Assembly (NCBI GenBank): GCA_028819945.1
Contig: JAPPKQ010000442.1
Location: forward strand, 1 to 14,604
Origin: a bacterium
Lineage (GTDB): Bacteria; Actinomycetota; Acidimicrobiia; Acidimicrobiales; CATQHL01
DNA: 14,604 nt
Reading direction: 5' to 3'
Every line of letters begins with the position of its first letter. Within the stretch, counting starts at the first letter, position 1. Under the pieces are notes generated by a model, which worked only from the letters and a program-made list of their open reading frames with translations, had not been told where the DNA came from and made no database searches. This document shows positions 5,080-14,318 of this stretch, one piece after another. The translations under genes and the position numbers were made by a program.

Positions 5080-7341
5080 CTGGCACCGACAGCACTCCCC
5101 GACGGACACGATCTTCCCGGGTCCGCGCAGCATCTGGCCCGCCTCGACGTCAGCGTCAGCGGCATGACCTGCGGTGCCTGCGCATCCCGCATCGAGAGCG
5201 AACTGCACGCAGCCGAGGGTGTGTCCGCCGCCCACGTCAACTTCGCGGCCAACCGCGCCAGCGTGACCTACGACGCCGGCCTGCTGAGCGAACGCGACCT
5301 GCTGGACCGCATCGACGGTCTCGGGTACCGGGCCACACCGGGGGAACTGCATTTCGACGGCGAGGAGCCCTGCTGGACGTCCGGCAAGGCGCTCGCGATC
5401 ACACTGCTGTTGGCCGCGGCATCGATGGTGGTCTCGTCGATCGCGGCGCTGCGTTTCGCCGGCTGGGAGTGGCTCGTCCTGGGACTCACCGTGCCGGTCG
5501 TACTGATCAGCGGCATGGTGTTTCACGGCCCCGGCTGGCGGGCCGTCCGGCGGGGGCACGCGACGATGGACACGCTGGTGTCGCTCGGGTCGCTCGTGGC
5601 CTGGGGATGGTCGGCGGTCGTGACTGCCGGTGCCCTCGACGGGCACGTCTACTTCGACACCGCCGCGGTGATCGTGGCCGTCGTGCTCCTGGGCCGCCAC
5701 CTCGAGGCGCGGGCCCGGCGGCGCGCCGGCGACGCCATCGGTGCGCTCGTGGGCCTGGGCGCAGGCTCCGTGCGCCTCCTCGACGGCAGCGACATACCGC
5801 CGTCGCAACTGGCGGTCGGCATGACGTTCCTGGTGCGGCCCGGGGAGCGGATCGCCGCCGACGGCGTCGTGACCGAGGGGCACTCGGCGGTCGATACCTC
5901 GATCGTGACCGGTGAGCCCGTGCCCGCCGAGGTCGCGCCCGGAGACGAGGTGACCGGTGGGACGCTCAACACCTACGGATCCCTGGAGGTGGAGGCCCGC
6001 CGCGTGGGGGCGGACGGCACCCTGGCCCAGGTCGTGCGGCTGGTGAGCGAGGCGTTGTCGCGCAAGGCTCCGATCCAGCGGCTGGCCGACCGCATCTCGG
6101 CGGTCTTCGTGCCGGCGGTCGTCCTCGTGGCGGTTGCCACGCTGGTGGCCTGGCTGCTCCTTGGACCGGCGGGCGCCGCCATCAGCCCCGCCGTGACGGT
6201 ACTGATCGTGGCCTGCCCGTGCGCCCTGGGCCTCGCCACACCGGCGGCCTTCATGGCCGGGAGCGGTCGAGGCGCCCGCATGGGCGTGATCATCAGAGGC
6301 CCCGACGCCCTCGAGGCGGCACGCCGCATCGACGTCGTGGCGTTGGACAAGACCGGCACCGTCACCGAAGGTCACCTCGAGGTCGTCGCCGTCGAGGTGG
6401 CCGACGGAACCGATGCCCGCCCGTTGCTGGCAGCGGCGGCGGCCCTGGAGGCCCGCTCGGAGCACCCGGTCGCGGCAGCGATCGTGCGCGCCGCGCGCAG
6501 TGGGTCCGTCAACGGTGTCGAGACAGACGGAACGAACCTCCCCGACCGTGAACTCGCCGTCGCAGACTTTCGCAACCTGCCGGGATTCGGCGTTGAAGGA
6601 CGGCTCGTCCGGGCCGGCGCGGCCGCCGGGTCGGGCACCGCCGGCACGGACGAGGCCACCATCACCGTGGGGCGGGCCGAACTCTTCGAGCAGGTACCGG
6701 CGGCGCTGGAGGCGGCCGCCGCCGACCACGCCACAGCGGGGCGCACGCTCGTGTTCGTGGGCGGCAACGAGTCTGCACAGGGCTTCCTGGCACTGGCTGA
6801 TCGCGTCAAGCCCTCGAGCGCCGCGGCGGTGGCCGACTGGAAACGCGCCGGCATCGAGGTCGTGATCCTCAGCGGCGACAACGGTGCGGCCGCCGAGCAG
6901 GTCGGCCGGCAGGTGGGAGCCGACCGTGTGCTCGCTGAGCTGACGCCCGCCGGCAAGGTCGCCGAGATCGAGCGCCTGCAGGCTGCCGGGCGGCGCGTGG
7001 CGATGGTGGGCGATGGCGTGAACGACGCCCCCGCCCTGGCCACTGCCGAGGTGGGAGTGGCGATCGGCACCGGCGCCGACGTGGCCGCCGAGGCGTCGGA
7101 TCTCACCCTCGTGGGCGACGACCTCCGGCTGGCGACCGACGCACTGACCCTCGCCCGGCGAACGCTCGGAACGATCCGGGGCAACCTGTTCTGGGCCTTC
7201 GTCTACAACACTGCCGCCATCCCGCTGGCCGCGGTCGGGCTGCTGCGTCCCGAGATAGCCGCCGCGGCCATGGGGCTATCCTCGCTCTTCGTGCTCGGGA
7301 ACTCGCTGCGCCTCAACCGTTTCGCCCCGCTGCGCACGTGA
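5080..7341 (+). CDS. copA: Cu+-exporting P-type ATPase (P1B-1)
   Basis: From CTG 5080 the protein has 753 residues. One N-terminal heavy-metal domain contains GMTCGAC (28-34). A hydrophobic helix block follows, then the actuator loop TGEP (277-280), the membrane metal site CPC (379-381), the phosphorylated Asp423 in DKTGT, SEHP (460-463) in the nucleotide domain, and GDGVND (644-649). Late helices carry YN (709-710) and MGLSS (731-735). CPC plus YN plus MxxSS is the Cu+ transporter signature, so it should export Cu+ (or Ag+) from the cytoplasm with ATP. There is no ATG, GTG or TTG between 4990 and the ATG at 5164, which would cut off the first strand of the metal domain; GTG 4987 would overlap the acyltransferase gene. 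The ribosome site supports CTG 5080. TACGCT at 5050 may be a -10 element. No CsoR-type operator was recognised. Confidence 0.95.
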   Translation: MAPTALPDGHDLPGSAQHLARLDVSVSGMTCGACASRIESELHAAEGVSAAHVNFAANRASVTYDAGLLSERDLLDRIDGLGYRATPGELHFDGEEPCWTSGKALAITLLLAAASMVVSSIAALRFAGWEWLVLGLTVPVVLISGMVFHGPGWRAVRRGHATMDTLVSLGSLVAWGWSAVVTAGALDGHVYFDTAAVIVAVVLLGRHLEARARRRAGDAIGALVGLGAGSVRLLDGSDIPPSQLAVGMTFLVRPGERIAADGVVTEGHSAVDTSIVTGEPVPAEVAPGDEVTGGTLNTYGSLEVEARRVGADGTLAQVVRLVSEALSRKAPIQRLADRISAVFVPAVVLVAVATLVAWLLLGPAGAAISPAVTVLIVACPCALGLATPAAFMAGSGRGARMGVIIRGPDALEAARRIDVVALDKTGTVTEGHLEVVAVEVADGTDARPLLAAAAALEARSEHPVAAAIVRAARSGSVNGVETDGTNLPDRELAVADFRNLPGFGVEGRLVRAGAAAGSGTAGTDEATITVGRAELFEQVPAALEAAAADHATAGRTLVFVGGNESAQGFLALADRVKPSSAAAVADWKRAGIEVVILSGDNGAAAEQVGRQVGADRVLAELTPAGKVAEIERLQAAGRRVAMVGDGVNDAPALATAEVGVAIGTGADVAAEASDLTLVGDDLRLATDALTLARRTLGTIRGNLFWAFVYNTAAIPLAAVGLLRPEIAAAAMGLSSLFVLGNSLRLNRFAPLRT

Positions 7342-8363
7342 AGCCCGACGACCTGTCGCCCACCGGCGGACAGATCCCCCTCGACGGGCCGTACTACGAC
7401 CTGCTGCGCCCCGGCACCGAACTTCCCCACCAGCCGGGCGTCACCCTCGACAGCGGCCTCTGCGCCGTCTATCAGGCGCTCGTGGGTGAACGGCTCCCGC
7501 TGGTGCAGAACCGGCGGACCTGTGCGGAGGTGACCGGCTCCGATTCGCCGCTGGTCAGCCCTGGCCTCGTGATGGCGCTGTCAGTGGGCCATACCACGAC
7601 TGTCAGCCGGCGCGTCGTCGCCAACCTCTTCTACCGGGACGTGCGCCTGCTGAACCCGGTGTACCAGGGTCAGACGCTGGACACCTCCGTCCGGGTGCTG
7701 GCGATGCGCGACGGGCGCCCACGTCCGGACCGGCCGCCGCGTGGCATGGTGCTGGTGGCCTGCGAGAGCACCGCCGACGGCGTGCCGGTGGCCACCTACC
7801 AGCGCTGTCCCCTGCTGCCGACCAGGGGAGCGGATCTGCCGGGGTTCTCCGACGACATCGGCAGCGGAGCCGACACCGATGACCCGACCGGCGGGATCGA
7901 CCTCGAGGCTTGCGCGGAGCTGGTGCCGGTTGGCTGGCGGCTCCACCTCCTCGGGCAGCCGGACAGCTGGGAGGTCGGCACCACCGTGACCGACCCGCTG
8001 CGGGACTACATCGACAACACGCCGGCACTGCTGCACCTGACCCACAACCTGGCGTTCGTGCACCGCGATGTCGAAGTCTCGCCGTACGGTCGCCGTCTGG
8101 TGAACGGCCTCCAAGTGGTGGGCATGGCCCAGGCCTCGCTCAGCCGGGTCGTTCACGGCCTGGCGACGGTGGTGGCCTGGGGCTACTGCAACCACACCGG
8201 TCCGGTCTTCGAGGGCGATCTGCTGTCCTTCTCGCACACGCTGCTCGGCGAGATCCCGGCCGGCCAGGGCCGGCTGCGGGCCGTACGGGCGGAGGCGATC
8301 GCCCATCGCGACGACGGGCCCGCTCGTGTCCTGGACTGGACCCTCGCCGCCGTCACCCCCTGA
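7338..8363 (+). CDS. MaoC-like double hot-dog hydratase/dehydratase
   Basis: This 341-residue protein starts at GTG 7338, overlapping the copA stop by 4 bases (GTGA), so it is probably translated by coupling. Two hot-dog halves can be seen. In the first, VTGSDSPLVSPG is followed by LFYRDVRLLNPVYQGQTL. In the second, HNLAFVHRDVEVSPYGRRLVNG is followed by GMAQASLSRVV. The arrangement resembles MaoC/2-enoyl-CoA hydratases of the mesaconyl-CoA hydratase type. The usual catalytic pair Asp-x4-His is altered. The second half has Asn237 and His242 in those places; the first has Asp69 but Val73 where His would be. It may hydrate an enoyl-CoA or have drifted to another thioester. Pairing with a copper ATPase makes no metabolic sense and may only reflect compact packing. 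Confidence 0.8.
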   Translation: MKPDDLSPTGGQIPLDGPYYDLLRPGTELPHQPGVTLDSGLCAVYQALVGERLPLVQNRRTCAEVTGSDSPLVSPGLVMALSVGHTTTVSRRVVANLFYRDVRLLNPVYQGQTLDTSVRVLAMRDGRPRPDRPPRGMVLVACESTADGVPVATYQRCPLLPTRGADLPGFSDDIGSGADTDDPTGGIDLEACAELVPVGWRLHLLGQPDSWEVGTTVTDPLRDYIDNTPALLHLTHNLAFVHRDVEVSPYGRRLVNGLQVVGMAQASLSRVVHGLATVVAWGYCNHTGPVFEGDLLSFSHTLLGEIPAGQGRLRAVRAEAIAHRDDGPARVLDWTLAAVTP

Positions 8364-8407
8364 GACAGACCCGCGCCCGGCGGTCGCGTCCCGTCGGCCT
8401 GCCGCAG

Positions 8408-10549
8408 TCAGATCCTGAGCAGAGAGCGGACCAGTTCCGGGGTGGCGGGCAGTGACGTGACAGCTCCGGGGCGGCCGATGGCATCGTCTATGGCCGCGGC
8501 GATGGCCGCTCCGCAGGCGGTCGTGCCGCCCTCGCCGGCGCCCTTGAGCCCGAGGGGGTTGAGGGGGCTGGGCGCATCCTCGCTGAGCAGCACCTCCACG
8601 GGCGGCTGCTCGGCAACCGTGGGCATGAGGTAGTCCATGAACGACGTGGCGAGCGGTTGGCCGTCGGAGTCGTAGGCGAACAACTCCAGCAGCGCCCCGC
8701 CGATGCCCTGGGCGACGCCGCCGATGATCTGACCTTCGACGAGCATCGGGTTCACCGCCCGACCGACGTCATAGGCCACGACATAGCGCTCCACGGTCAC
8801 CCCGCCGGTCCCCTCGTCGACACGCACCACCGCGGCGTGGGCGCCGTAGGGATAGGTCATGTGCTCGGTATTGAACGTGGCCTCGGCCACCTCCCCCGTC
8901 GCTGCGAGTTCGGTGGCGGCCAGGTAGACGGCGACGCCGGTCATGACCGTGACCCGGCTGGCGAAGGCCCCCAGGCCCCGACCGATCATGTCGGTCTGAC
9001 CGTGGCGCACCGTCACGTCCACGTAGTCCACGTCCAGCACCTCGGCGCAGATCTGGGCGATCACGGTCTCCATCCCCTGGCCCACCGACGCCGCCCCCGT
9101 CACCACCTCCACGCCGCCGCCGTCGAGGCGCCGCACGCGCACATCGTCGAAGGGCCCCAGTCCGGACTTCTCCACGAACATGCCGATGCCGAGCCCCACC
9201 CGCTCGCCTGCGCCGCGTCTCGCCGCCAGACCCTCCCGGAGCGACTCGTAGCCGAGGTGATCCAGCAGTCGGTCCAAGAGCCGTGCGTAGTCGCCGGAGT
9301 CGTACACCACCGGCGTGCCGAGTGTGTTGACCCCGCGATCGAACGGCATGGACTCCGGCGGGATGAGGTTGCGGCGGCGAATCTCCGCCGGGTCGAGCCC
9401 GTAGGTGGCCGCCACGGCATCCATCAGCCGCTCCCGCACGAAAGTGCTCTCGAAACGACCCGGTGCCCGGTAGGTGCCCGCAGGGGTCTTGTTCGTGAGG
9501 CGAATGTGGCCGCGTACCCGGTAGGAGGGCACCAGGTACGGGCCCGGCAGGAGCGCCACCGACAGGTTCGGCACGGTGGCCCCGTGCGTGCGCACGTAGC
9601 CCCCCTGGTCGTGGAAGAAGTCGGCGTCGATGGCCTGCACGATGCCGTCGGCGTCGACGGCCGCCCGCACGTGGTAGGTCTGGTCTCGCGAGTGGTTGGC
9701 CGCCAGCAGGTGCTCCCTGCGATCCTCCACCCACTTCACGGGTCGGCCGAGCTTCAGCGCCGCGTGGGTCACGAGCAGGTCCTCGGGATACAGCTCGCCG
9801 CGGACACCGAACCCCCCGCCGACGTGTCCCTCCCTGCCGACGACCTGACCGGGCGCCAGGCCCAGCATGGCGGCGATGGTGACGCAGTTGTAGTGCGGCA
9901 CCTTGGCGATGCCGTAGAGCTCCACGCGGTTCCCGTCCGGGCCATCCCCATCCACCGGGCGCGCCAGCAGCCCGCGGGTCTCCAGGGGGATCCCGCTGTG
10001 GCGACCGACCGTCGCCCGGAGCTCCACGATCCGGTGTGCTCCGGCGAAGGCGGCCTCCACGTCGCCGTGCTCGTGTTCCAGGGTCAGGGGAGCGACGGCC
10101 TCCGGCGAGTTTGCCTCCAGCACCGGCTCGAGCGGGTCGACGTCCACGAAAGCCAGCTCGGCGGCATCCTCGGCGAGGTACGGATCCTCGGCGATCACGA
10201 CGGCCACCGGGTCGCCCACGTAGCGCACACGCTCGCCGGCGAGGACCCGCTGGCAGTGGGGGCGCAGCTCGTCGAATCCGGTCATGCGGAACTCGATGGC
10301 CGGCAGGTGCGCCACCTCATCGGCACCCCAGGCCGCCACCACGCCTTCGGCGGCCAGCACGTCTTCGAGGCCGACACCCCGCAGCACACCGTGGGCCACG
10401 TCCGAGCGCACCACACGGAGATGCAACTCGTCCTCGAAGCTGACGTCCCCGAGGAAACGCCCCTCACCGACCAGCAGCGGGCGGTCCTCGAGGCGCAGGA
10501 CCGACTCGCCGATCAGCGAGCGGCCCCGCGGGCGATCGGGTTCGCCCAA
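8408..10549 (-). CDS. Molybdenum hydroxylase large subunit B (xanthine dehydrogenase/CoxL family)
   Basis: This 713-residue protein starts at TTG 10549, three bases after the stop of the [2Fe-2S] subunit; GAGG lies 8 bases upstream. An N-terminal hammerhead domain (about 18-125, beginning RLEDRPLLVG and including RVRYVGDPVAVV) is followed by the molybdopterin-binding domains. Visible motifs are GGGFG (244-248), the active-site loop TYRAPGR (359-365) and GAGEGGT with Glu673 in the place of the general base. It binds Mo-molybdopterin cytosine dinucleotide in this family and hydroxylates a substrate carbon with water. The loop lacks the Cys of AYRCSFR found in true CO dehydrogenase, so the name CO dehydrogenase should not be used. 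It is the last gene of the operon. It converges with the MaoC gene across 44 bases. Confidence 0.93.
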   Translation of the reverse strand: MGEPDRPRGRSLIGESVLRLEDRPLLVGEGRFLGDVSFEDELHLRVVRSDVAHGVLRGVGLEDVLAAEGVVAAWGADEVAHLPAIEFRMTGFDELRPHCQRVLAGERVRYVGDPVAVVIAEDPYLAEDAAELAFVDVDPLEPVLEANSPEAVAPLTLEHEHGDVEAAFAGAHRIVELRATVGRHSGIPLETRGLLARPVDGDGPDGNRVELYGIAKVPHYNCVTIAAMLGLAPGQVVGREGHVGGGFGVRGELYPEDLLVTHAALKLGRPVKWVEDRREHLLAANHSRDQTYHVRAAVDADGIVQAIDADFFHDQGGYVRTHGATVPNLSVALLPGPYLVPSYRVRGHIRLTNKTPAGTYRAPGRFESTFVRERLMDAVAATYGLDPAEIRRRNLIPPESMPFDRGVNTLGTPVVYDSGDYARLLDRLLDHLGYESLREGLAARRGAGERVGLGIGMFVEKSGLGPFDDVRVRRLDGGGVEVVTGAASVGQGMETVIAQICAEVLDVDYVDVTVRHGQTDMIGRGLGAFASRVTVMTGVAVYLAATELAATGEVAEATFNTEHMTYPYGAHAAVVRVDEGTGGVTVERYVVAYDVGRAVNPMLVEGQIIGGVAQGIGGALLELFAYDSDGQPLATSFMDYLMPTVAEQPPVEVLLSEDAPSPLNPLGLKGAGEGGTTACGAAIAAAIDDAIGRPGAVTSLPATPELVRSLLRI

Positions 10550-10552
10550 GGC

Positions 10553-11050
10553 TCAGGCCTCACCGGCGTCGCGCACCGACCGCACCGCCTCCACGATGGT
10601 CTGGTAACCGGTGCAGCGGCAGAGGTTCGACGAGAGCGCCTCGCGCAACTCGTCGTCGCCGATGTCGGGGCGGGTCTCCAGCACGCCGGCGCTGAGCATC
10701 AGGAATCCGGGCGTGCAGAACCCGCACTGCAACCCGTGGTGGCGCCAGAACGCCTCCTGGAGGGGATGGAGGGTGCCGTCGTCGCCGGCGAGACCCTCCA
10801 CGGTGCGGATCTCGGCACCCTGTGACTGAACGGCGAACAGCAGGCACGACCGCACGGGCTCGCCGTCCAGCAGCACGGTGCACGCCCCGCAGACCCCGTG
10901 CTCGCACCCCAGGTGGGTGCCGGTCAGCCCGCAGTCGTCGCGCAGCGCGTCGGCCAGGGTCCGACGCGGCTGTGCGGTGATGCGGTACTCGTCGCCGTTC
11001 ACCCGCAGCACCACGGGGACCGCCACGTCCGCGGCTGAGATCTCGGTCAT
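10553..11050 (-). CDS. Molybdenum hydroxylase [2Fe-2S] small subunit (CoxS-like)
   Basis: This 165-residue protein starts at ATG 11050, overlapping the stop of large subunit A by 4 bases (ATGA). AGGAGG sits 10 bases upstream. The N-terminal plant-ferredoxin domain has Cys49, Cys54, Cys57 and Cys69 (CEHGVCGAC...C). The helical second domain has CGFC (109-112) and CRC (144-146) within CRCTGYQ. All eight cluster ligands are present. It carries electrons from the Mo centre to the FAD subunit. The length is normal for the family. The sequence is complete and should be functional. It is the only small subunit in the window, and is placed between two large subunits. Confidence 0.97.
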   Translation of the reverse strand: MTEISAADVAVPVVLRVNGDEYRITAQPRRTLADALRDDCGLTGTHLGCEHGVCGACTVLLDGEPVRSCLLFAVQSQGAEIRTVEGLAGDDGTLHPLQEAFWRHHGLQCGFCTPGFLMLSAGVLETRPDIGDDELREALSSNLCRCTGYQTIVEAVRSVRDAGEA

Positions 11051-13401
11051 CGGACTGGGGCCTCCTGAGTCGATCGGTCGTTCTCGCCCGCCGGACTCCG
11101 ACCGGCCGCGGCGCGCACCGCCGCCCTGACCCGTTCGGGCGTGGCGGGCATCTCGTTCAGTTCCACCCCCAGATGGGCGAGAGCGTCGTTCACCGCGTTC
11201 AGGACGGCGGCGGGAGCCCCGATGGTGCCGCCCTCGCCGAGCCCTTTGGCACCGGTGACGGTGGCGTCGCTGACCGTCTCGAGATGGAGAATCTCGATGT
11301 CGGGGATCTCGGCAACGGTGGGAGGCAGGTAGTCCATCAGCGAGGTCGTGAGAATGTTGCCGTCGTCGTCGTAGACGACCTCCTCCAGCAGGGCGTTGGC
11401 GATGCCCTGTGCCACGCCGCCGCGGATCTGCCCGTCCGCGATCATCGGGTTGATGAGCCTCCCGGCGTCCTCCACCACGACGAAGCGCCGCATCGACACG
11501 CCGCCGGTGTCGGGATCCACGTCCACTTCCGCCACGTGGCAGGCGTTGGAGAACGTGCCCGCCGGGTCATACCCCGCCTGTGCCGAGAGGCCGGGCGTCG
11601 CGCCGGCCGGCAGCCGCTGCGTGTGATGGTGGGCGATCCTCGCCAACTCGGCGACCTCCACGCCGACCGAGGTGCCGGCGACCGTGGCGCGCCCGTCGGC
11701 CAGGACGATGTCGTCGGCCGCGGCCTCGAGCACCTCCGCGGCGAGCGAGCCGAGCTGGCTGGCCAGCTTCTGTGCCGCCAGGTACGTCGCCCCGCCCGCC
11801 AGCACCATGGCGCGGCTGGCGAAGGACCCCCACCCGTACGGCGTGCGGTCGGTGTCACTGGCCACGACCCGCACCCGACCCGGATCGGTGCCCACTTCGT
11901 CGGCCACGATCTGCGAGAGCGCGGTCTCCAGGCCCTGCCCATGCGGCGAGGCACCGATGCGCAGCGTCACGTAGCCCGACGGGTCCATGGACAGTTCCAC
12001 GTTCTCGTAGCCCGGCGTCACTCCCATCGCGCGGGCCGCGAACGCCGGCGTTCCGTAGCCGGTGCGCTCGCTGAAGGTGCAGATCCCGATGCCCGGTTGA
12101 GGCCCCCCGGCGGCACGGGCTGCGTGCTGGCGGGCGCGGAACGCACCCAGGTCGACGTGGCTGACCGCCTGCTCCATGGCCTCGCGATAGGTGCCCTCGT
12201 CGTGGCGCAGGCCGGTCGGCGAGGTGTGCGGGAAGTCGCTCTGCAGGTTCCGCCGGCGGATCTCCACCGGATCGACGCCCAAGCGGGCCGCGGCGATGTC
12301 CATCAGCCGTTCCAGCGCCAGGGTGATCACCGGTCGTGACACGCCCCGGTAGGGCGACATCGGGCAGGTGTGCGACGCCACGCCTCGCGAGCGCACCCCG
12401 TAGTGCTCCAGCGTGTATGGGCCCGGCAACTCCGCCAGCGCCATCAGAGGCTCGACTCCCCAGGTGATGGGGTAGCACGGCCACGCCCCGACGTTGGCCG
12501 CCACGTCGGCCTGCAGTGCCTCGAGGTGGGCCGACGCATCGAACCCGGCTCGCAGCCGGTAGCGCTGCTCGCGGCTGTGCCACGAGGCCATGAGGTTCTC
12601 GCTGCGGTCCTCGATCCAGGCCACGGGACGCCCCAGGCGACGCGACAGCCAGACCACGACGGCGTCCTCCCGGGCGAGCGGCAGCTTCTGGCCGAAGGCG
12701 CCGCCCACGTCCGGCGCCACCACCCGGAGGTCGGCCTCGGGCATGCCCAGCAGGTCGCAGATGACGGTCCGAATCATGTGCGGCGCCTGGATCGAGGCGT
12801 GCAGCGTCGTGCGGCCGCCGAACCTCTCGGTGACGGCATGCGAGCCGCGCGCCTCCAGAGGCAGCGCCGCCTGCCGCCCCGAGGTGATCTCCAATTCGAC
12901 GATGGCGTGTGCACCCTCCAGGGCCTCGGCCAGCCCCGGGGTTGCCATCTCGCCGGCCACCATCACGTTCGACTCCGACTCGGAGGGATGCACGAGCGGG
13001 GCACCGGGAGCCAGAGCCGCCTCGAGGCCAACCGCCGCAGGCAACGGCTCGATGTCGAGTTCCACCTGTTCGGCCAGATCCTCAGCCTCCGCGGCGGTGG
13101 CGCCGACGACCACCGCAACCGGCTCACCCACGTACCGCACCCGCTCCCGGGCGAGCAACGGTTGGGCGAGGCGCACGTAGTCGGGACGGTGCAGGACGGC
13201 TTCGATGTTCCCGACCTCGTCGGCATCGAGGTCCGCGATCGTGTACGCCGGGCCGCGAACCGCCCGGACGAGACCGCTCGCCACCGGGCTTCGAACGAAC
13301 CGCGCCGAGGCGGCGCCGCCGATATCACCCACGAAGGTGCCCGCGCCGCACAGCAGGGCCGGATCCTCGACCCTGCGGATGGAGCGGCCGACCCAGCTCA
13401 C
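11047..13401 (-). CDS. Molybdenum hydroxylase large subunit A (xanthine dehydrogenase/CoxL family)
   Basis: This 784-residue protein starts at GTG 13401, with GGAGG 7 bases upstream and 17 bases after the FAD-subunit stop. The N-terminal hammerhead domain ([13 protein letters not shown], then [13 protein letters not shown]) is followed by GGAFG (233-237), the active-site loop PYRGVSRP (350-357) and GLGEGGT with Glu723 as likely base. The loop is of the YRG type seen in non-CO 'form II' and other hydroxylases, not AYRCSFR. It is about 70 residues longer than large subunit B and clearly different in sequence, so it is not a recent duplicate. It is translationally coupled to the small subunit and so is the most natural partner of it. 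The substrate is not predictable; purines, N-heterocycles, nicotine-like compounds and aldehydes are all known in the family. Confidence 0.94.
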   Translation of the reverse strand: MSWVGRSIRRVEDPALLCGAGTFVGDIGGAASARFVRSPVASGLVRAVRGPAYTIADLDADEVGNIEAVLHRPDYVRLAQPLLARERVRYVGEPVAVVVGATAAEAEDLAEQVELDIEPLPAAVGLEAALAPGAPLVHPSESESNVMVAGEMATPGLAEALEGAHAIVELEITSGRQAALPLEARGSHAVTERFGGRTTLHASIQAPHMIRTVICDLLGMPEADLRVVAPDVGGAFGQKLPLAREDAVVVWLSRRLGRPVAWIEDRSENLMASWHSREQRYRLRAGFDASAHLEALQADVAANVGAWPCYPITWGVEPLMALAELPGPYTLEHYGVRSRGVASHTCPMSPYRGVSRPVITLALERLMDIAAARLGVDPVEIRRRNLQSDFPHTSPTGLRHDEGTYREAMEQAVSHVDLGAFRARQHAARAAGGPQPGIGICTFSERTGYGTPAFAARAMGVTPGYENVELSMDPSGYVTLRIGASPHGQGLETALSQIVADEVGTDPGRVRVVASDTDRTPYGWGSFASRAMVLAGGATYLAAQKLASQLGSLAAEVLEAAADDIVLADGRATVAGTSVGVEVAELARIAHHHTQRLPAGATPGLSAQAGYDPAGTFSNACHVAEVDVDPDTGGVSMRRFVVVEDAGRLINPMIADGQIRGGVAQGIANALLEEVVYDDDGNILTTSLMDYLPPTVAEIPDIEILHLETVSDATVTGAKGLGEGGTIGAPAAVLNAVNDALAHLGVELNEMPATPERVRAAVRAAAGRSPAGENDRSTQEAPVR

Positions 13402-13418
13402 CCCGCGGCCTCCGCCGA

Positions 13419-14318
13419 CTACCCGGACGCGCCGGCGCCCTGCGCCAGCGCCCGCGCCACCATGGCGCGCACCAGATCCCGCCGGTAGGCGGCGGAACCG
13501 TGCAGGTCCCCCACCGGGTCCACCTCACCGGCTGCCGTCTCGGCTGCGGCGGCGTGCAGTTCGGCGCCCGGCGTCTCACCCACCAGCGTCGCCTCGGCGC
13601 CGCCCAGGCGCACCGGCACGCCGGCCACGCCCCCGACGCCGACCCGGGCCTCGGCGATGGCACCCGTCGCCGGCTCCAGACGCACCGCGGTCATCCCCGC
13701 CACGACGGCGAAGTCGCCCGCCCGGCGGCTGAACTCGCAGAATCCGGCCCGCCAGTCGTCACCGAGGATCGGGAGGCGAACCGCCACGAGCAACTCTTCG
13801 GGGGCCAGCGCCGTGGTGAAGACGGTCTCGAAGAAGTCGGCCGCGGGGATGGCCCGCTCGCCGCCCCGGCGCAGCGCCACCATCTCGGCGTCGAGGGTGC
13901 GGGCCAGGATGCACCATTCCGCGGCGGGATCGGCATGCGCGATCGAACCCCCGAACGTCCCCCGCACCCTGATCGGGAGGTGGCCGACGAAGCGGGCCAC
14001 CTCGGGCAGGAGCGAGCCGAGGACCCCGCCAAGAGGCTCACGCCGGCCGTCCGGCGTGGTAACCGCCGGCACCTCCAGCCGGGCATGGATCACACGCGCG
14101 CCCACCGTGAGGGTCCCGTTCGCCGCCGACATCCCGTCCAGGCCGCCCACCCGGCCGATGTCCACAATCACCTCCGGGCGGGCCAGGCGGAAGTTCATCA
14201 TCGGCACCAGGCTCTGACCGCCCGACAGCACCTTGGCCTCGTCGCCGAAGCGATCCAGCGCGTCCAGGGTGCCTTCCACGGTGTCGGGGGCGGTGTAGGC
14301 GAACCGTGCCGGCTTCAT
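13419..14318 (-). CDS. Molybdenum hydroxylase FAD-binding medium subunit (CoxM-like)
   Basis: From ATG 14318 the protein has 299 residues and begins MKPARFAYTAPDTVEGTLD, a usual start for this family. FAD-binding motifs are SGGQSLVPMMNFRL (32-45) and TFGGSIAHADPAAEW (121-135), both intact. It accepts electrons from the [2Fe-2S] subunit and passes them to an external acceptor. A GTG at 14366 would add 16 residues not typical of the family; ATG 14318 is preferred although its own ribosome site (GGTGG) is weak. The stop of a 19-codon leader frame overlaps this ATG as ATGA, which could supply ribosomes by coupling. It lies 76 bases downstream of the nitrilase-family gene in the same direction and is probably in one transcript with it. 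Confidence 0.94.
   Translation of the reverse strand: MKPARFAYTAPDTVEGTLDALDRFGDEAKVLSGGQSLVPMMNFRLARPEVIVDIGRVGGLDGMSAANGTLTVGARVIHARLEVPAVTTPDGRREPLGGVLGSLLPEVARFVGHLPIRVRGTFGGSIAHADPAAEWCILARTLDAEMVALRRGGERAIPAADFFETVFTTALAPEELLVAVRLPILGDDWRAGFCEFSRRAGDFAVVAGMTAVRLEPATGAIAEARVGVGGVAGVPVRLGGAEATLVGETPGAELHAAAAETAAGEVDPVGDLHGSAAYRRDLVRAMVARALAQGAGASG

Noticed and set aside
5017..6729. Extension of the acyltransferase frame upstream on the minus strand to more than 800 codons
   Set aside because: It is antisense to well-supported copA, low in complexity and unlike any PlsC N-terminus; the ATG at 5016 has a good ribosome site.
8364..8407. Possible terminator between the convergent MaoC and large subunit B genes
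   Set aside because: No stem of useful length or T-tract was found in these 44 bases.
8657..10825. A 722-codon open frame on the plus strand antisense to large subunit B and the small subunit
   Set aside because: Its translation is rich in His, Arg, Gln and Val with no domain pattern. The opposite strand has complete hydroxylase motifs, so this is a GC-driven shadow.
8408..13401. Naming the operon as aerobic carbon monoxide dehydrogenase
   Set aside because: Neither large subunit has the AYRCSFR loop with the Cys that holds the Mo-Cu cluster, and no CoxD/E/F-type maturation genes are in the window.
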